DNA from: Alienimonas chondri
GTDB taxonomy: Bacteria; Planctomycetota; Planctomycetia; Planctomycetales; Planctomycetaceae
NCBI RefSeq assembly: GCF_013036045.1
Contig: NZ_WTPX01000075.1
Location: 1-36,019, forward strand
Length of the DNA: 36,019 nt
Direction: 5' to 3'
Under the pieces are notes generated by a model. That model made no database searches and was not told where the DNA came from. It saw only the letters and a program-made list of their open reading frames with translations. Position numbers and translations under genes: made by a program. This document shows positions 16,912 through 25,406 of this stretch, piece after piece; positions within the stretch are counted from its first letter, which is position 1; every line of letters begins with the position of its first letter.

Positions 16912-18348
16912 ATGAAATTGTTTCGATCGACGCCGATCATTGCGCTAGGGTTTGCCGCGGTCACGTCCGTCTCCGCCGCGGCCGGCGGACAACCCAATCT
17001 CGTCGTGCCGTTCGCCGACGACCTCGGCTACGGGGAACTCGGCTGTCAGGGCAACTCCGAGATTCCCACGCCCCACATCGACTCGATCGCCAGAAACGGC
17101 GTGCGGTTCACCGACGGCTACGTCGCGGGCCCCAATTGCAGTCCCTCGCGGGCGGGATTGCTGACCGGGCGCATTCCGACCCGCTTCGGCTACGAGTTCA
17201 ATCCCATCGGGGCGGTCAACGAACGACCCGGCGCCGGCCTGCCGGCGGCGGAAGTCCCGATCGCGGAGACGTTGCAGGACGCCGGTTATACGACCGGGCT
17301 GGTCGGCAAACGGCATCAGGGCGGCACGGCGGACTATCACCCCTTCCGGCACGGCTTCGACGAGTTCTTCGGGTTCCTGCACGAGGGCCGCGACTTCGTG
17401 CCGCCGCCGTACGAAGGGGTCACGACGATGCTCCGCCGCAAGACGCTCCCGGGCGGGCTCACGGGCCGCTGGGTCGGAAGCAAAGGACTCATCTACGCCG
17501 ATCACATGGGCGGCAACGAGCCGGATTACGACGCCGACAACCCGATCGTCCGGGGAGGTCAGCCCGTCGTCGAGACCGAGTACCTGACCGATGCCCTGAC
17601 CCGCGAAGCGGTCGACTTCATCGACCGCCACGACGACAAGCCGTTTTTCCTCTACCTCGCCTACAACGCGGTGCACAGCCCGCTGCAGGGCGCCGACGCG
17701 TATATGGATCGGTTCTCGCACATCGAGGACGTCCATCGCCGCATCTTCGCCGCCATGCCGGCCAACATGGACGACAGCGTCGGAGCGGTGATGGCGCAGC
17801 TGCGGGAGTCGGGCCTGGAAGAGGACACGATCGTCTTCTTCCTCAGGGACAACGGCGGTCCGACTCGCGAACTGACCTCCAGCAATTTGCCGCTGCGCGG
17901 ATCGAAAGGGGAGATGTCCGAGGGCGCGCTGCGCGTGCCGGTCATGATGCAGTGGAAAGGAACGATCCCCGCGGGCCAAACTTACGAGAAACCGGTCAGC
18001 GCGTTCGACGTTTATGCGACCGCCGCGGCCAACAGCGAAGGCGTCGTCGCGCCCGAGCAGGTCGAGGGCGTCGACTTGGTTCCCTTCGTCACCGGCAAGA
18101 AAACCGGCGCCCCTCACGAAACGTTCTTCTGGCGTCAGGGCGGCAGATCCGGTTTGCGACACGGCGATTGGAAACTCGTCCGGATGGGCGGCTGGAAGGG
18201 TCCGAGCAAAGCGCCGTGGGAACACTATGACCTGTCGAAGGATCTCTCTGAAAAAACGAATTTCGCTAAATCAAAACCCGAACGTCTCGCCGAGCTGGTG
18301 GAACTGTGGGAGCGGATGAACGGCGAAATGGCTGAGCCGCTGTTTTGA
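16912..18348 (+). CDS. Secreted sulfatase, 2 of 5, with several drifted motif positions
   Basis: The 478-residue product has a signal peptide (to about residue 24), the metal-binding ADDLGYGELG block, C76-S-P-S-R for formylglycine, and Lys133 and His135. The family's GKWHLGG reads GKRHQGG here. The second metal motif reads FLRDNGG where SDNGG is usual, and EGAL replaces the common EGGI before RVP. The metal ligands and the Lys/His pair are kept, so activity is possible, but the second-shell changes suggest relaxed selection or a shifted substrate. HEGRDFVPPPYEGVTTMLRR and NAVHSPLQGADAYMDRFSHI place it with GalNAc- and arylsulfatase-like secreted enzymes. It follows the dead hydrolase by 51 bp. 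Confidence 0.87.
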   Translation: MKLFRSTPIIALGFAAVTSVSAAAGGQPNLVVPFADDLGYGELGCQGNSEIPTPHIDSIARNGVRFTDGYVAGPNCSPSRAGLLTGRIPTRFGYEFNPIGAVNERPGAGLPAAEVPIAETLQDAGYTTGLVGKRHQGGTADYHPFRHGFDEFFGFLHEGRDFVPPPYEGVTTMLRRKTLPGGLTGRWVGSKGLIYADHMGGNEPDYDADNPIVRGGQPVVETEYLTDALTREAVDFIDRHDDKPFFLYLAYNAVHSPLQGADAYMDRFSHIEDVHRRIFAAMPANMDDSVGAVMAQLRESGLEEDTIVFFLRDNGGPTRELTSSNLPLRGSKGEMSEGALRVPVMMQWKGTIPAGQTYEKPVSAFDVYATAAANSEGVVAPEQVEGVDLVPFVTGKKTGAPHETFFWRQGGRSGLRHGDWKLVRMGGWKGPSKAPWEHYDLSKDLSEKTNFAKSKPERLAELVELWERMNGEMAEPLF

Positions 18349-18530
18349 ATCGGAAGGAGCAGGAAAACGCGTCAGGAACCAATAACCGGATTGGGTTCCC
18401 GACACGTTCCCGACGCCTTTTCGTTCTCAGTTCCGCGACAAAACGCTTGACGCCGCGGCAAGCCACAATGCCTGTGTCCAATCAGAGCGCTATGTCCAAG
18501 CAGAAAACGATACGAATCGCCGCGACGTCC

Positions 18531-19859
18531 ATGAATACAAATAAACATCTACTCTTAGCTCTGGCCGTCACACTGTGCCCGGGCAGCTTTTCCCTTGCCG
18601 CCGACAAACCCAATATCGTCCTGATCCTCAGTGACGACCAGGCGTGGACGGATTACGGGTTTATGGGGCACCCGACGATTCAGACGCCGAACCTCGACGC
18701 GCTCGCTAAGCGAAGTCTCGTGCTGGATCGTGGCTACGTGGCGTCGCCGCTTTGCAGGCCCTCTCTGGCTTCGATGGTGACCGGTCTCTATCCGTTTGGA
18801 CACGGGATCACGGGAAATGACGTCGATGGCGGTAACGATCGCGCCGCGCTCGACGTCCCCCTGCGTGAGCAGTTTCGCCAGCATCCGAGCTTTATCCGAA
18901 CGCTTACCGCAAACGGTTATCTCGCGCATCAGTCGGGCAAGTGGTGGGAAGGCTCTTTCGCCGATGGCGGGTTCACTCATGGCATGACCCATGGCGACCC
19001 GAAACGTGGGGGTCGGCATGGCGACGCCGGTCTGAAGATCGGGCGTGAAGGAATGAAGCCGGTGACGGAGTTCATCGATCTGGCGGTCCAGCAGCAGAAG
19101 CCGTTCTTTGTCTGGTATGCGCCGTTCCTTCCCCACACGCCGCATAATCCGCCGGAACGTTTGCTCGCCAAATACGCGATCGATGGACGCGCTCAGGATG
19201 TCGCAGAGTACTACGCCATGTGCGAATGGTTCGACGAAACCTGCGGCGAATTGCTTGATCACCTGGATGCAAAAGGCGTCGCCGAAAACACGATCGTGCT
19301 TTACATCTGCGACAACGGCTGGGCAGCCGCCAGTACCAACGCCGACGATCCCAACCAGAAACTGTGGAAAGGATTCGCACAACGATCCAAAGGTTCGCCC
19401 TATGAGAACGGCATCCGAACGCCGATCATGGTCTCGTGGCCGGGTCGCGTAAAGCCGGAGCGGAGCAAAGACCTCGCCCACGCCATCGACCTCTTTCCGA
19501 CCATTGCCGCAGCGACCGGTGCGGAGGCTCCCGCAAATCTTCCCGGGATCGACCTGATGGACGCCGACGCTCGGAACGAACGCACGCAAGTGTTTGGGGT
19601 CGCCCACTCGATCCATAACATGACGGTCGGCGATCCTGACGATACGCAGCAATATCTCTGGTGCGTGGAGGACGAATGGAAGCTGCTCGTGCGCTACGCT
19701 GGCAAGGACACGACGAAGTACCGCAACGTACACGTCTGGGATAAGGCTCCGGCCCGACTGTTCCATCTCAAGAACGACCCGCACGAGAAACACGATCTTG
19801 CCGCGAAGCGCCCAGGGGTCGTCGAACGACTCAAACGAGCGATCGAGAACTGGCGCTGA
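18531..19859 (+). CDS. Secreted sulfatase, 3 of 5, with C-x-P-S-L activation motif
   Basis: ATG 18531 starts a signal peptide (MNTNKHLLLALAVTLCPGSF). The frame extends upstream to 18345, with another ATG at 18492. The 442-residue enzyme shows PNIVLILSDDQAWTDYG, then C75-R-P-S-L where most sulfatases have C-x-P-S-R. GKWWEGSFADGGFTHGMTHG, GRHGDAGLKIGREGM and the metal motif ICDNGW follow. These blocks define a recognisable bacterial sulfatase subgroup in which CRPSL/CRPTL is usual, so the Arg loss is probably native and not damage. Base composition is more AT-rich than in the genes before 9000. The next sulfatase starts 100 bp downstream. Confidence 0.9.
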   Translation: MNTNKHLLLALAVTLCPGSFSLAADKPNIVLILSDDQAWTDYGFMGHPTIQTPNLDALAKRSLVLDRGYVASPLCRPSLASMVTGLYPFGHGITGNDVDGGNDRAALDVPLREQFRQHPSFIRTLTANGYLAHQSGKWWEGSFADGGFTHGMTHGDPKRGGRHGDAGLKIGREGMKPVTEFIDLAVQQQKPFFVWYAPFLPHTPHNPPERLLAKYAIDGRAQDVAEYYAMCEWFDETCGELLDHLDAKGVAENTIVLYICDNGWAAASTNADDPNQKLWKGFAQRSKGSPYENGIRTPIMVSWPGRVKPERSKDLAHAIDLFPTIAAATGAEAPANLPGIDLMDADARNERTQVFGVAHSIHNMTVGDPDDTQQYLWCVEDEWKLLVRYAGKDTTKYRNVHVWDKAPARLFHLKNDPHEKHDLAAKRPGVVERLKRAIENWR

Positions 19860-19959
19860 GGTAAGATCCGCACCGAGCGATGCAACCGGCGACGCGTATG
19901 CGCGAGACAATATTTCCTTCGCTTAAGCTTCGGATTGCCCAAGACGATCAAACCTCATC

Positions 19960-21399
19960 ATGACGACAAACTTCGCTTCGCTGTTGATTCTCGGCCTTGC
20001 TTTCTCGTGCGCTGCGGCTGCCGAGCCGTCGGACGATCCTGGTAGCCGGCCCAATGTCCTTTTCATTGCAATCGACGATCTGAACGACTGGACCGGTTTC
20101 CTCGAAGGCCATCCACAAACGGCGACTCCTCACATGGACGCGCTGGCACTGCGGGGCCGGAGCTTCGCCAACGCCCATTGCGCCGTTCCCGTCTGCTCCG
20201 CGTCCAGAGTCTGCGTGATGTCGGGCGTCGCCGCGACGACGCACGGCAGTTATGAAATCGGCCCCCGTTATGAGGAGCTGCCTGCGCTCGCCGACGTCCC
20301 TACGATTCAGCGTTACTTCAAGGACAACGGCTATTACACATTGTCCGGCGGCAAGGTGCTGCACCATGGCTTCAGCGGAAGACTAACCGCTGACATCGAC
20401 CGGTCTCTTGGCCGCCCGAAAAGCCCCACGCCGAAGAAGCCGCTGAACCGTCCGCCGCACTGGAGCAAAGCTTGGGATTGGGGTGCGTTCCCGGAAGACG
20501 ACGCTGAGACGGCGGATTTCCAATTGGCGAACACGGCCGCCGAAGCGCTGCAGGAGGATTTTGACAAGCCGTTCTTCATGTCGGTCGGTTTCTTTCGCCC
20601 TCACGTTCCGCTCTACGTTCCGCCGAAGTGGTTTGATCTCTACGACGCAGAAAAACTCTCGCTGCCGCCGAACCCTGGGTCCGACCTCGACGACCTTCCG
20701 AAGAGCTTTCTCAGCATCAACGACTACGCGGTCGCTCCCACGCACGCCGAAGTAGTCGAGCACGGCAAGCAGCGAAGCTTGACCCACGCCTACCTGGCAT
20801 CGATCAGCTTCGTCGACCATTGCGTGGGCATCGTATTGGATGCTCTGGAATCCAGCCCCCACGCCGACGACACCCTCATCGTCTTGTGGAGCGATCATGG
20901 ATTTCACCTAAGCGAAAAACGACACTGGGCCAAGCGCACGCTTTGGGAAGAATCCACGCGGGTTCCGCTTCTGTTTGCCGGACCGGATATCCAGGCGGGC
21001 AAACCATGCCTGGAACCCAGCAGCCTGCTGGACATCTACCCGACGCTGGTCGAGCTGTGCGGGCTGCCGGCCAACTCTCATCTCGAAGGCGTTTCTCTCG
21101 TTCCTCAACTCGCCGATCCATTGACGTCCCGGGAACGACCGGCGATCACGTCATCGTACTTTGACAATCACTCCGTCCGGAGCCGGGACTGGCGATTGAT
21201 CGTCTATGACGACGCGTCGGAGGAACTTTACGATCATCGCAGCGACCCAGACGAATTCCACAATCTCGCAGGCGACCCGACCCGCCAAGCGATGCGGGAT
21301 CGGCTCGCCCGCTGGTTGCCGAAAGAAACAGCCCCCGAGTTCAAAAACGAATCCGAGCGGTCCCGGGCGCGTTCTCGATCGCGTGCGGGTCAAGAATGA
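19960..21399 (+). CDS. Secreted iduronate-2-sulfatase-like sulfatase, 4 of 5
   Basis: The 479-residue product has a signal peptide (to about residue 21), RPNVLFIAIDDLNDW, and C79-S-A-S-R as activation site. Ala at the third motif position is tolerated by known formylglycine-generating systems. GGKVLHHG corresponds to the GKVFHxG block of iduronate-2-sulfatases. FFMSVGFFRPHVPLYVPPKW and IVLWSDHGFHLSEKRHWAK (Asp-His metal pair) are also typical of that group. The likely activity is desulfation of uronate or related residues in a sulfated polysaccharide; the exact substrate is unknown. The C-terminal tail (ERSRARSRSRAGQE) is basic and may be extra. Confidence 0.9.
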   Translation: MTTNFASLLILGLAFSCAAAAEPSDDPGSRPNVLFIAIDDLNDWTGFLEGHPQTATPHMDALALRGRSFANAHCAVPVCSASRVCVMSGVAATTHGSYEIGPRYEELPALADVPTIQRYFKDNGYYTLSGGKVLHHGFSGRLTADIDRSLGRPKSPTPKKPLNRPPHWSKAWDWGAFPEDDAETADFQLANTAAEALQEDFDKPFFMSVGFFRPHVPLYVPPKWFDLYDAEKLSLPPNPGSDLDDLPKSFLSINDYAVAPTHAEVVEHGKQRSLTHAYLASISFVDHCVGIVLDALESSPHADDTLIVLWSDHGFHLSEKRHWAKRTLWEESTRVPLLFAGPDIQAGKPCLEPSSLLDIYPTLVELCGLPANSHLEGVSLVPQLADPLTSRERPAITSSYFDNHSVRSRDWRLIVYDDASEELYDHRSDPDEFHNLAGDPTRQAMRDRLARWLPKETAPEFKNESERSRARSRSRAGQE

Positions 21400-21522
21400 A
21401 GCGACGATGCTGACCCACGTATGTTCATAAAGCGGCTTCGCCGCAAATGATAATCGCGAAGCGTTCTCCGACCCCCGCGAAGCGTTTCCCATTCCAGTTC
21501 CCCTTTCATTTTAGCGCGAAAG

Positions 21523-23103
21523 ATGAGAACCCGACGAGCCATCCAGATGCTTGCGCTTTGTGCCGCGCTCTCGCTGATAGACTGCGTTGAACTGCACGCG
21601 CAGCAAAAGCCCAACGTGATCTTCTTTCTCGTGGACGATCTTGGCCAGCGGGATCTGGGTTGCTACGGCAGCCAGTTCTATGAAACCCCGGCGATCGACC
21701 AGTTGGCGAAAGACGGCATGCTGTTCGAGAACGCCTACTCGACGTGCCACGTCTGCTCGCCGAGCCGGGCGAGCGTCCTGATCGGGAAGTATCCGGCGCG
21801 GACCAATTTGACCGAGTGGCTCGGCGGACGCCCCGAGAGGGATTTCGAGCCGCTGCACCACGCCGAAAAGCTCACGGCTCTGCCTGATGAAGAACAAACG
21901 CTGGCGGAGACGTTGCGTCAGCATGGCTACGCCACCGCGAACTACGGCAAGGCTCATCTGAGGAAAGATCCGAAGAGCTACGGCTTCGACGAAGCCGTCA
22001 CGGGATGGGTGCGGTCCTATCATCATCCTTTCGGCGGCGGATATGACGAAACGCTGCCCGCAGAGGAGGGCGATTACTTTACGGATAAGCTGACCGATGC
22101 GGCCGTCGATTTTATTGAGCGAAACAAAGACAAGCCGTTCTTCGTGCATTTGGAGCACTTTTCCGTTCACGATCCGATCCAGGGTCGCAAGGATCTGGTT
22201 CAGAAGTACGAGAAGAAACTGGCGACGATGCGGCATCGGGAGGGCCCGGATTACATCCTCGAACCCAACCCGGACGGCCCCGCGATCTCAGGGGAGAAGC
22301 TCAAAGAGCTCGAAGAAAACGACGACGGCCGATCGCATCAGAACGAGCGAGTGGCGTGGGTGAAGCAGAAACAGGACAACGTCGAATTTGCCGGGATGGT
22401 CGAGGCGACGGATGAAAGCCTCGGTCGAATCCGCGCGACGCTGAAAGAACTCGGACTGGAAAAGAACACGATCATCATCTTTACGTCCGACAACGGAGGC
22501 ATGGCGGCCTCGAATCAGTACGGAGGAATCAGCCGTCCCCGCGAGTTTCTGAACTCGCGCTTCGCAAGCTCCAACCTGCCGCTTCGCGGGGCCAAAGGCT
22601 GGAACTACGAAGGCGGAATTCGAGTGCCGTTGATCGTCCATTGGCCCGGCAAGACGCAACCCGGCTCGACGTCACAGGCGATCGTCACCGGAACGGATTA
22701 CTACCCGACCCTGCTCGAAATGTCGGACCTCCCGGCGTTACCCGATCAACATGTGGACGGCCGAAGTTTCGTCCCCGCTTTGAGATCTGAAGACTACGAC
22801 CGCGGACCGGTCTACTGGCACTTTCCCCACTACAGCAATCACGGTTACCAAAGTCCGGGCGGCGCCGTTCGTTTCGGACGATACAAGCTGCTTGAGTATT
22901 ATGAAAACGGAACCGTTCAGCTCTTCGACCTCGAAAACGATATCGGCGAGCAGAACGACCTCGCGGAGTCCCGACCCGAGATTGCGCAAAAGCTGAAGAG
23001 AATGCTGCACGCATGGCGCGAAGACGTCGACGCCAAAATGCCCTACCCCAAAACTGCGACGTCCGCGCCCGCACCGGGATCGAGGGTCGCCCAGCCGAGA
23101 TAG
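21523..23103 (+). CDS. Secreted sulfatase, 5 of 5
   Basis: The 526-residue enzyme has a leader (MRTRRAIQMLALCAALSLID, cut near HAQ), VIFFLVDDLGQRDLGCYG, C78-S-P-S-R for formylglycine, and the metal motif IFTSDNGGMAA. SNLPLRGAKGWNYEGGIRVP supplies the conserved Lys. The GKWHLG block reads GKAHLRKDP, with the Lys and His kept. A charged insertion (about residues 230-285) separates the two halves of the fold. The ending AWREDVDAKMPYP is the usual C-terminus of this sulfatase group, so the gene is complete. Its substrate is probably a sulfated glycan, as for its four neighbours. Confidence 0.91.
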   Translation: MRTRRAIQMLALCAALSLIDCVELHAQQKPNVIFFLVDDLGQRDLGCYGSQFYETPAIDQLAKDGMLFENAYSTCHVCSPSRASVLIGKYPARTNLTEWLGGRPERDFEPLHHAEKLTALPDEEQTLAETLRQHGYATANYGKAHLRKDPKSYGFDEAVTGWVRSYHHPFGGGYDETLPAEEGDYFTDKLTDAAVDFIERNKDKPFFVHLEHFSVHDPIQGRKDLVQKYEKKLATMRHREGPDYILEPNPDGPAISGEKLKELEENDDGRSHQNERVAWVKQKQDNVEFAGMVEATDESLGRIRATLKELGLEKNTIIIFTSDNGGMAASNQYGGISRPREFLNSRFASSNLPLRGAKGWNYEGGIRVPLIVHWPGKTQPGSTSQAIVTGTDYYPTLLEMSDLPALPDQHVDGRSFVPALRSEDYDRGPVYWHFPHYSNHGYQSPGGAVRFGRYKLLEYYENGTVQLFDLENDIGEQNDLAESRPEIAQKLKRMLHAWREDVDAKMPYPKTATSAPAPGSRVAQPR

Positions 23104-23239
23104 GAACGCGGCGGAGGACGAACCGATACGGTCAGTCGGCGGTCCGGGCGATAGGCCGTCGCTCGACCCGGCGCGCGGCTCCGGGGTTCGACCGGATTTT
23201 CTGCGGACCGTCTCCGGCCGTGGCGGGTCTTGTTCCCGG

Positions 23240-23368
23240 ACTGCCGGGTCGACGGAGTCGGCCGAGTCGCTGGCGTTGCTGAAGCGCCGTGCTCAAGACG
23301 GCGACCCACGCGTCCGCGGCGAGGCGGCTCGGCTGCTGAAGCTCAGGGAGAACGGCGCCGAGAAGTGA
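23240..23368 (+). pseudogene. Possible C-terminal tail of a lost HEAT-repeat gene
   Basis: In the frame that stops at TGA 23366-23368, the peptide SAESLALLKRRAQDGDPRVR continues as GEAARLLKLRENGAEK. It has the helix-DPxVR-helix pattern of a HEAT repeat. No start or upstream domain can be found in the frame, which turns low-complexity before about 23230. It may be the remnant of a cytochrome/HEAT gene or chance. The rest of 23104-23552 shows nothing else I can support. Confidence 0.3.
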
Positions 23369-23552
23369 CGTTCCGACGCCGCACAACGCCCTCACGGGCC
23401 CGGTCCAGCCGGATCGTCGGCGCCGCGGCGTGTGATTGACGGGCGCGGGGACCGACAGTCAAGTGATCGTCGATCCGAACGCCCGGGCGACAGGCCCCCC
23501 GCAACGGGCGGTCGGGGCGGCCGTTCCCGAACTCCAGACCGTCCGAACCCCC

Positions 23553-24644
23553 ATGCGTCCGCTCGCTCATCGCTCCGCCGTACCGCCGGGACTTAGGTTC
23601 CTGACGGCCTGCTTGGCGACGCTGTGCCCGGCCGCCGCCGCGTTCGCCCAACTGCCGGACCCGGACCCCACGCCGGCCGACCCCTCGCAGACCGTGCAGG
23701 TCTTCATCCTGATGGGGCAGTCGAACATGCTCGAAATGGGCAAGGTCGCCGGCGACGAGGACGGCCGGCTGGAGCACGCGGTGAAAACCGAGGGGCTGTA
23801 CCCGTTCCTCGTGGACGAAGACGGGAACTGGACGACGCGGGCGGACGTGCGGAACGTCGCGGTGATGGGCAGCGGCGGGCCGGGGAAGAATCGGGTGCGG
23901 AAGAACGAATGGCTGACCGTCTCCGGCGGCAAGGTCGGCGTGGAGCAGGGCATCGGCCACCGGCTCGGCGCGGCGCTGGAGGAGCCGGTGTTGCTCCTCA
24001 AAAGCGCGATCGGCAACCGCAGCCTCGGCTGGGACCTGCTCCCGCCCGGTTCGCCGTCGTACGAGTTCGTCGATCCCGAGGACGGCAAGACCTACGTCTA
24101 CGCCGGCTACGGCGAGACCCCGCTGCGGTGGGAGAAGGGAGCCGAGCCGGAACCGATCGGCTGGACCGCCGGCGTGCAGTACGCCGGCGACGTCGCCCGC
24201 GCCCAAGCCGTGCTGGCGGACCTCGGCGCGTACTACCCCGGCGCCGCGGACTACGAAGTCGCCGGCTTCTTCTGGTGGCAGGGCGACAAAGACCGCTACG
24301 ACGCCGGCCACGCGGCCATGTACGAGCAGAACCTCGCGAACCTCGCCGCGGCCCTCCGCGCAGAGTTCGACGCCCCGGACGCCAAGTTCGTCGTCGCCAC
24401 CCTTGGCCAGACCGAGAAGGAGTCCGCCGCCGGCAACGAAAAGCTGATCCTCGACGCCCAACTCGCCCTCAGCGACCCGGCGCGGCGCCCCGACCTCGCC
24501 GACTCCGTCGCCACGGTCTACACGCACCCGCTCAGCCAGGGCGGCGCCTCCAACGGCCATTACGGCGGCAACGCCAAGACTTACATGAACGTGGGACTGG
24601 CGATGGGGAAGGCGATGGTCGAACTCCTGAACGACGCGAAGTAG
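23553..24644 (+). CDS. Secreted sialate O-acetylesterase-like SGNH esterase (DUF303/SASA)
   Basis: ATG 23553 begins a leader (MRPLAHRSAVPPGLRFLTAC) cut near AFAQ. The open frame itself reaches back to 23436. The 363-residue product has the block I motif FILMGQSNM with nucleophile Ser57. GHRLGAALEEPVLLLKSAIG, FFWWQGDKD and GHYGGNAKTYMNVGLAMG follow. The first Asp and the His are placed as in carbohydrate acetylesterases of the sialate/xylan type. It should remove O-acetyl groups from a polysaccharide outside the cytoplasm, complementing the upstream sulfatases. Higher GC than the sulfatases suggests it belongs to a different ancestral unit. Confidence 0.85.
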   Translation: MRPLAHRSAVPPGLRFLTACLATLCPAAAAFAQLPDPDPTPADPSQTVQVFILMGQSNMLEMGKVAGDEDGRLEHAVKTEGLYPFLVDEDGNWTTRADVRNVAVMGSGGPGKNRVRKNEWLTVSGGKVGVEQGIGHRLGAALEEPVLLLKSAIGNRSLGWDLLPPGSPSYEFVDPEDGKTYVYAGYGETPLRWEKGAEPEPIGWTAGVQYAGDVARAQAVLADLGAYYPGAADYEVAGFFWWQGDKDRYDAGHAAMYEQNLANLAAALRAEFDAPDAKFVVATLGQTEKESAAGNEKLILDAQLALSDPARRPDLADSVATVYTHPLSQGGASNGHYGGNAKTYMNVGLAMGKAMVELLNDAK

Positions 24645-24662
24645 CCGCCCCCCGGGGTCTTC

Positions 24663-24680
24663 GCCCCGGATCGCCGGGGC
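24663..24680. terminator. GC-rich hairpin after the esterase gene, possible terminator
   Basis: GCCCCGG-ATCG-CCGGGGC forms a perfect 7-bp stem with a 4-nt loop, 19 bp after the esterase stop. No T tract follows, so intrinsic termination is uncertain. Confidence 0.35.
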
Positions 24681-24834
24681 TTGCCGGGACGGGCCGCCTT
24701 CCTGGCAGGTTTTGCGGGCCACGACCCGGCGGACGCGGCGGGTTCCCCCGGGCGTCCGGTTGCGGAAACGGTCGTGACGCACCGACGGCCGCCCTCGCGG
24801 AGACCGCCCGAAACGCCTATCATCGCAGACTCAA

Positions 24835-24895
24835 GGGGCCGTAGCTCAATCGGTTAGAGCAGCCGACTCATAAGTCCGAAAAAATCCCGGCCCGA
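24835..24895 (+). pseudogene. Broken tRNA with CAU anticodon (5' half, Met/Ile2-like)
   Basis: GGGGCCG (24835-24841) is a plausible acceptor 5' strand. TA, the D arm (GCTC, then loop AATCGGTTA, then GAGC), A, GCCGA and the 7-nt anticodon loop CTCATAA (24867-24873) with anticodon CAT all follow with standard spacing. After the loop the match ends: GTCCG does not pair with GCCGA, and no variable loop or GGTTCGA T-arm is present. A CGGCCC at 24889-24894 could pair with six acceptor bases, so an internal deletion is an alternative to a split by integration. Either way it should not give a functional tRNA. Confidence 0.7.
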
Positions 24896-25406
24896 GGGCC
24901 GTTTGACCACTACAGCGATAGGGTTTCGCGGCGACCGCCGATAGACAACGGTTGTAGGCGTAACAACCCCAAACTACCCCGATCAGTTGTAGACTACAAC
25001 CGGCCGAAGAACGCCCGAACAAAGTTGGCGCGATCGTCCGGCCGTTCTGTGAAATCCCACGCCGGACATTCGTCGCGGGACGCCGTCCCCACGCAGTCCC
25101 GCGACGGCGGCGGCCGAACATCCGCGGCATCCCCCGCGAGGGATGAGGATCACCATACCCTCCTCTTCGACCAAGGTCGCGGACCGCTTGGCCGAGCAGG
25201 CACGCCCTCTCTCGCTAAACGGCTCCCGTCCCTACGACATGGGTAACCGCGGGAGTTGGAGGCGTGGATCTCATCTGCTTCTGATCAAAGGCAATTGACA
25301 CCTTGAATCATACAGCGAACACCGGGTGCCGGAATAGATTCTTCGCACATGTATTCGTCGTAGATCTGCGGGGCGTGTATCGACCTTTCGCCGATCGCTG
25401 GTTACG
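24896..25406. other. Non-coding stretch between broken tRNA and polysaccharide cluster
   Basis: About 510 bp with the palindromes above and no open frame of recognisable family on either strand. TTGACA occurs at 25295-25300, but no matching -10 box lies 16-18 bp downstream. The stretch likely includes the promoter of the epimerase gene and the left edge of whatever was inserted at the tRNA. Confidence 0.45.
24945..25000. repeat. Cluster of GTTGTAG/CTACAAC palindromes after the broken tRNA
   Basis: Three overlapping inverted repeats lie within 56 bp: ACAAC-G-GTTGT (24945-24955), GGTTGT-7 nt-ACAACC (24950-24968) and GTTGTAG-A-CTACAAC (24986-25000). The heptamer GTTGTAG also recurs directly at 24951 and 24986. 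This resembles core- and arm-type sites for a tyrosine recombinase, or operator half-sites. No integrase gene is in the window. Confidence 0.6.

Noticed and set aside
18531-19859. CRPSL motif considered as an inactivating mutation
   Set aside because: The other blocks (GKWWEG, ICDNGW, GRHGDAGLKIG) are intact, and a CRPSL/CRPTL form is usual in this sulfatase subgroup.
24663-24680. Considered as a confident intrinsic terminator
   Set aside because: The stem is perfect but lacks a T tract, so it is kept only as a low-confidence feature.
23343-24782. 479-residue minus-strand open frame
   Set aside because: It is antisense to the SGNH esterase, which has GQSNM and WWQGDKD motifs; the minus frame shows no family likeness.
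25295-25320. Possible sigma-70 promoter (TTGACA) before the epimerase
   Set aside because: No TATAAT-like hexamer lies at 16-18 bp spacing; the nearest AT-rich bases are only about 10 bp away.
25311-25390. Minus-strand peptide QIYDEYMCEES resembling the methyltransferase N-terminus (EIYNEYSYAN)
   Set aside because: The match is about ten residues with no continuation on either side; chance similarity cannot be excluded.
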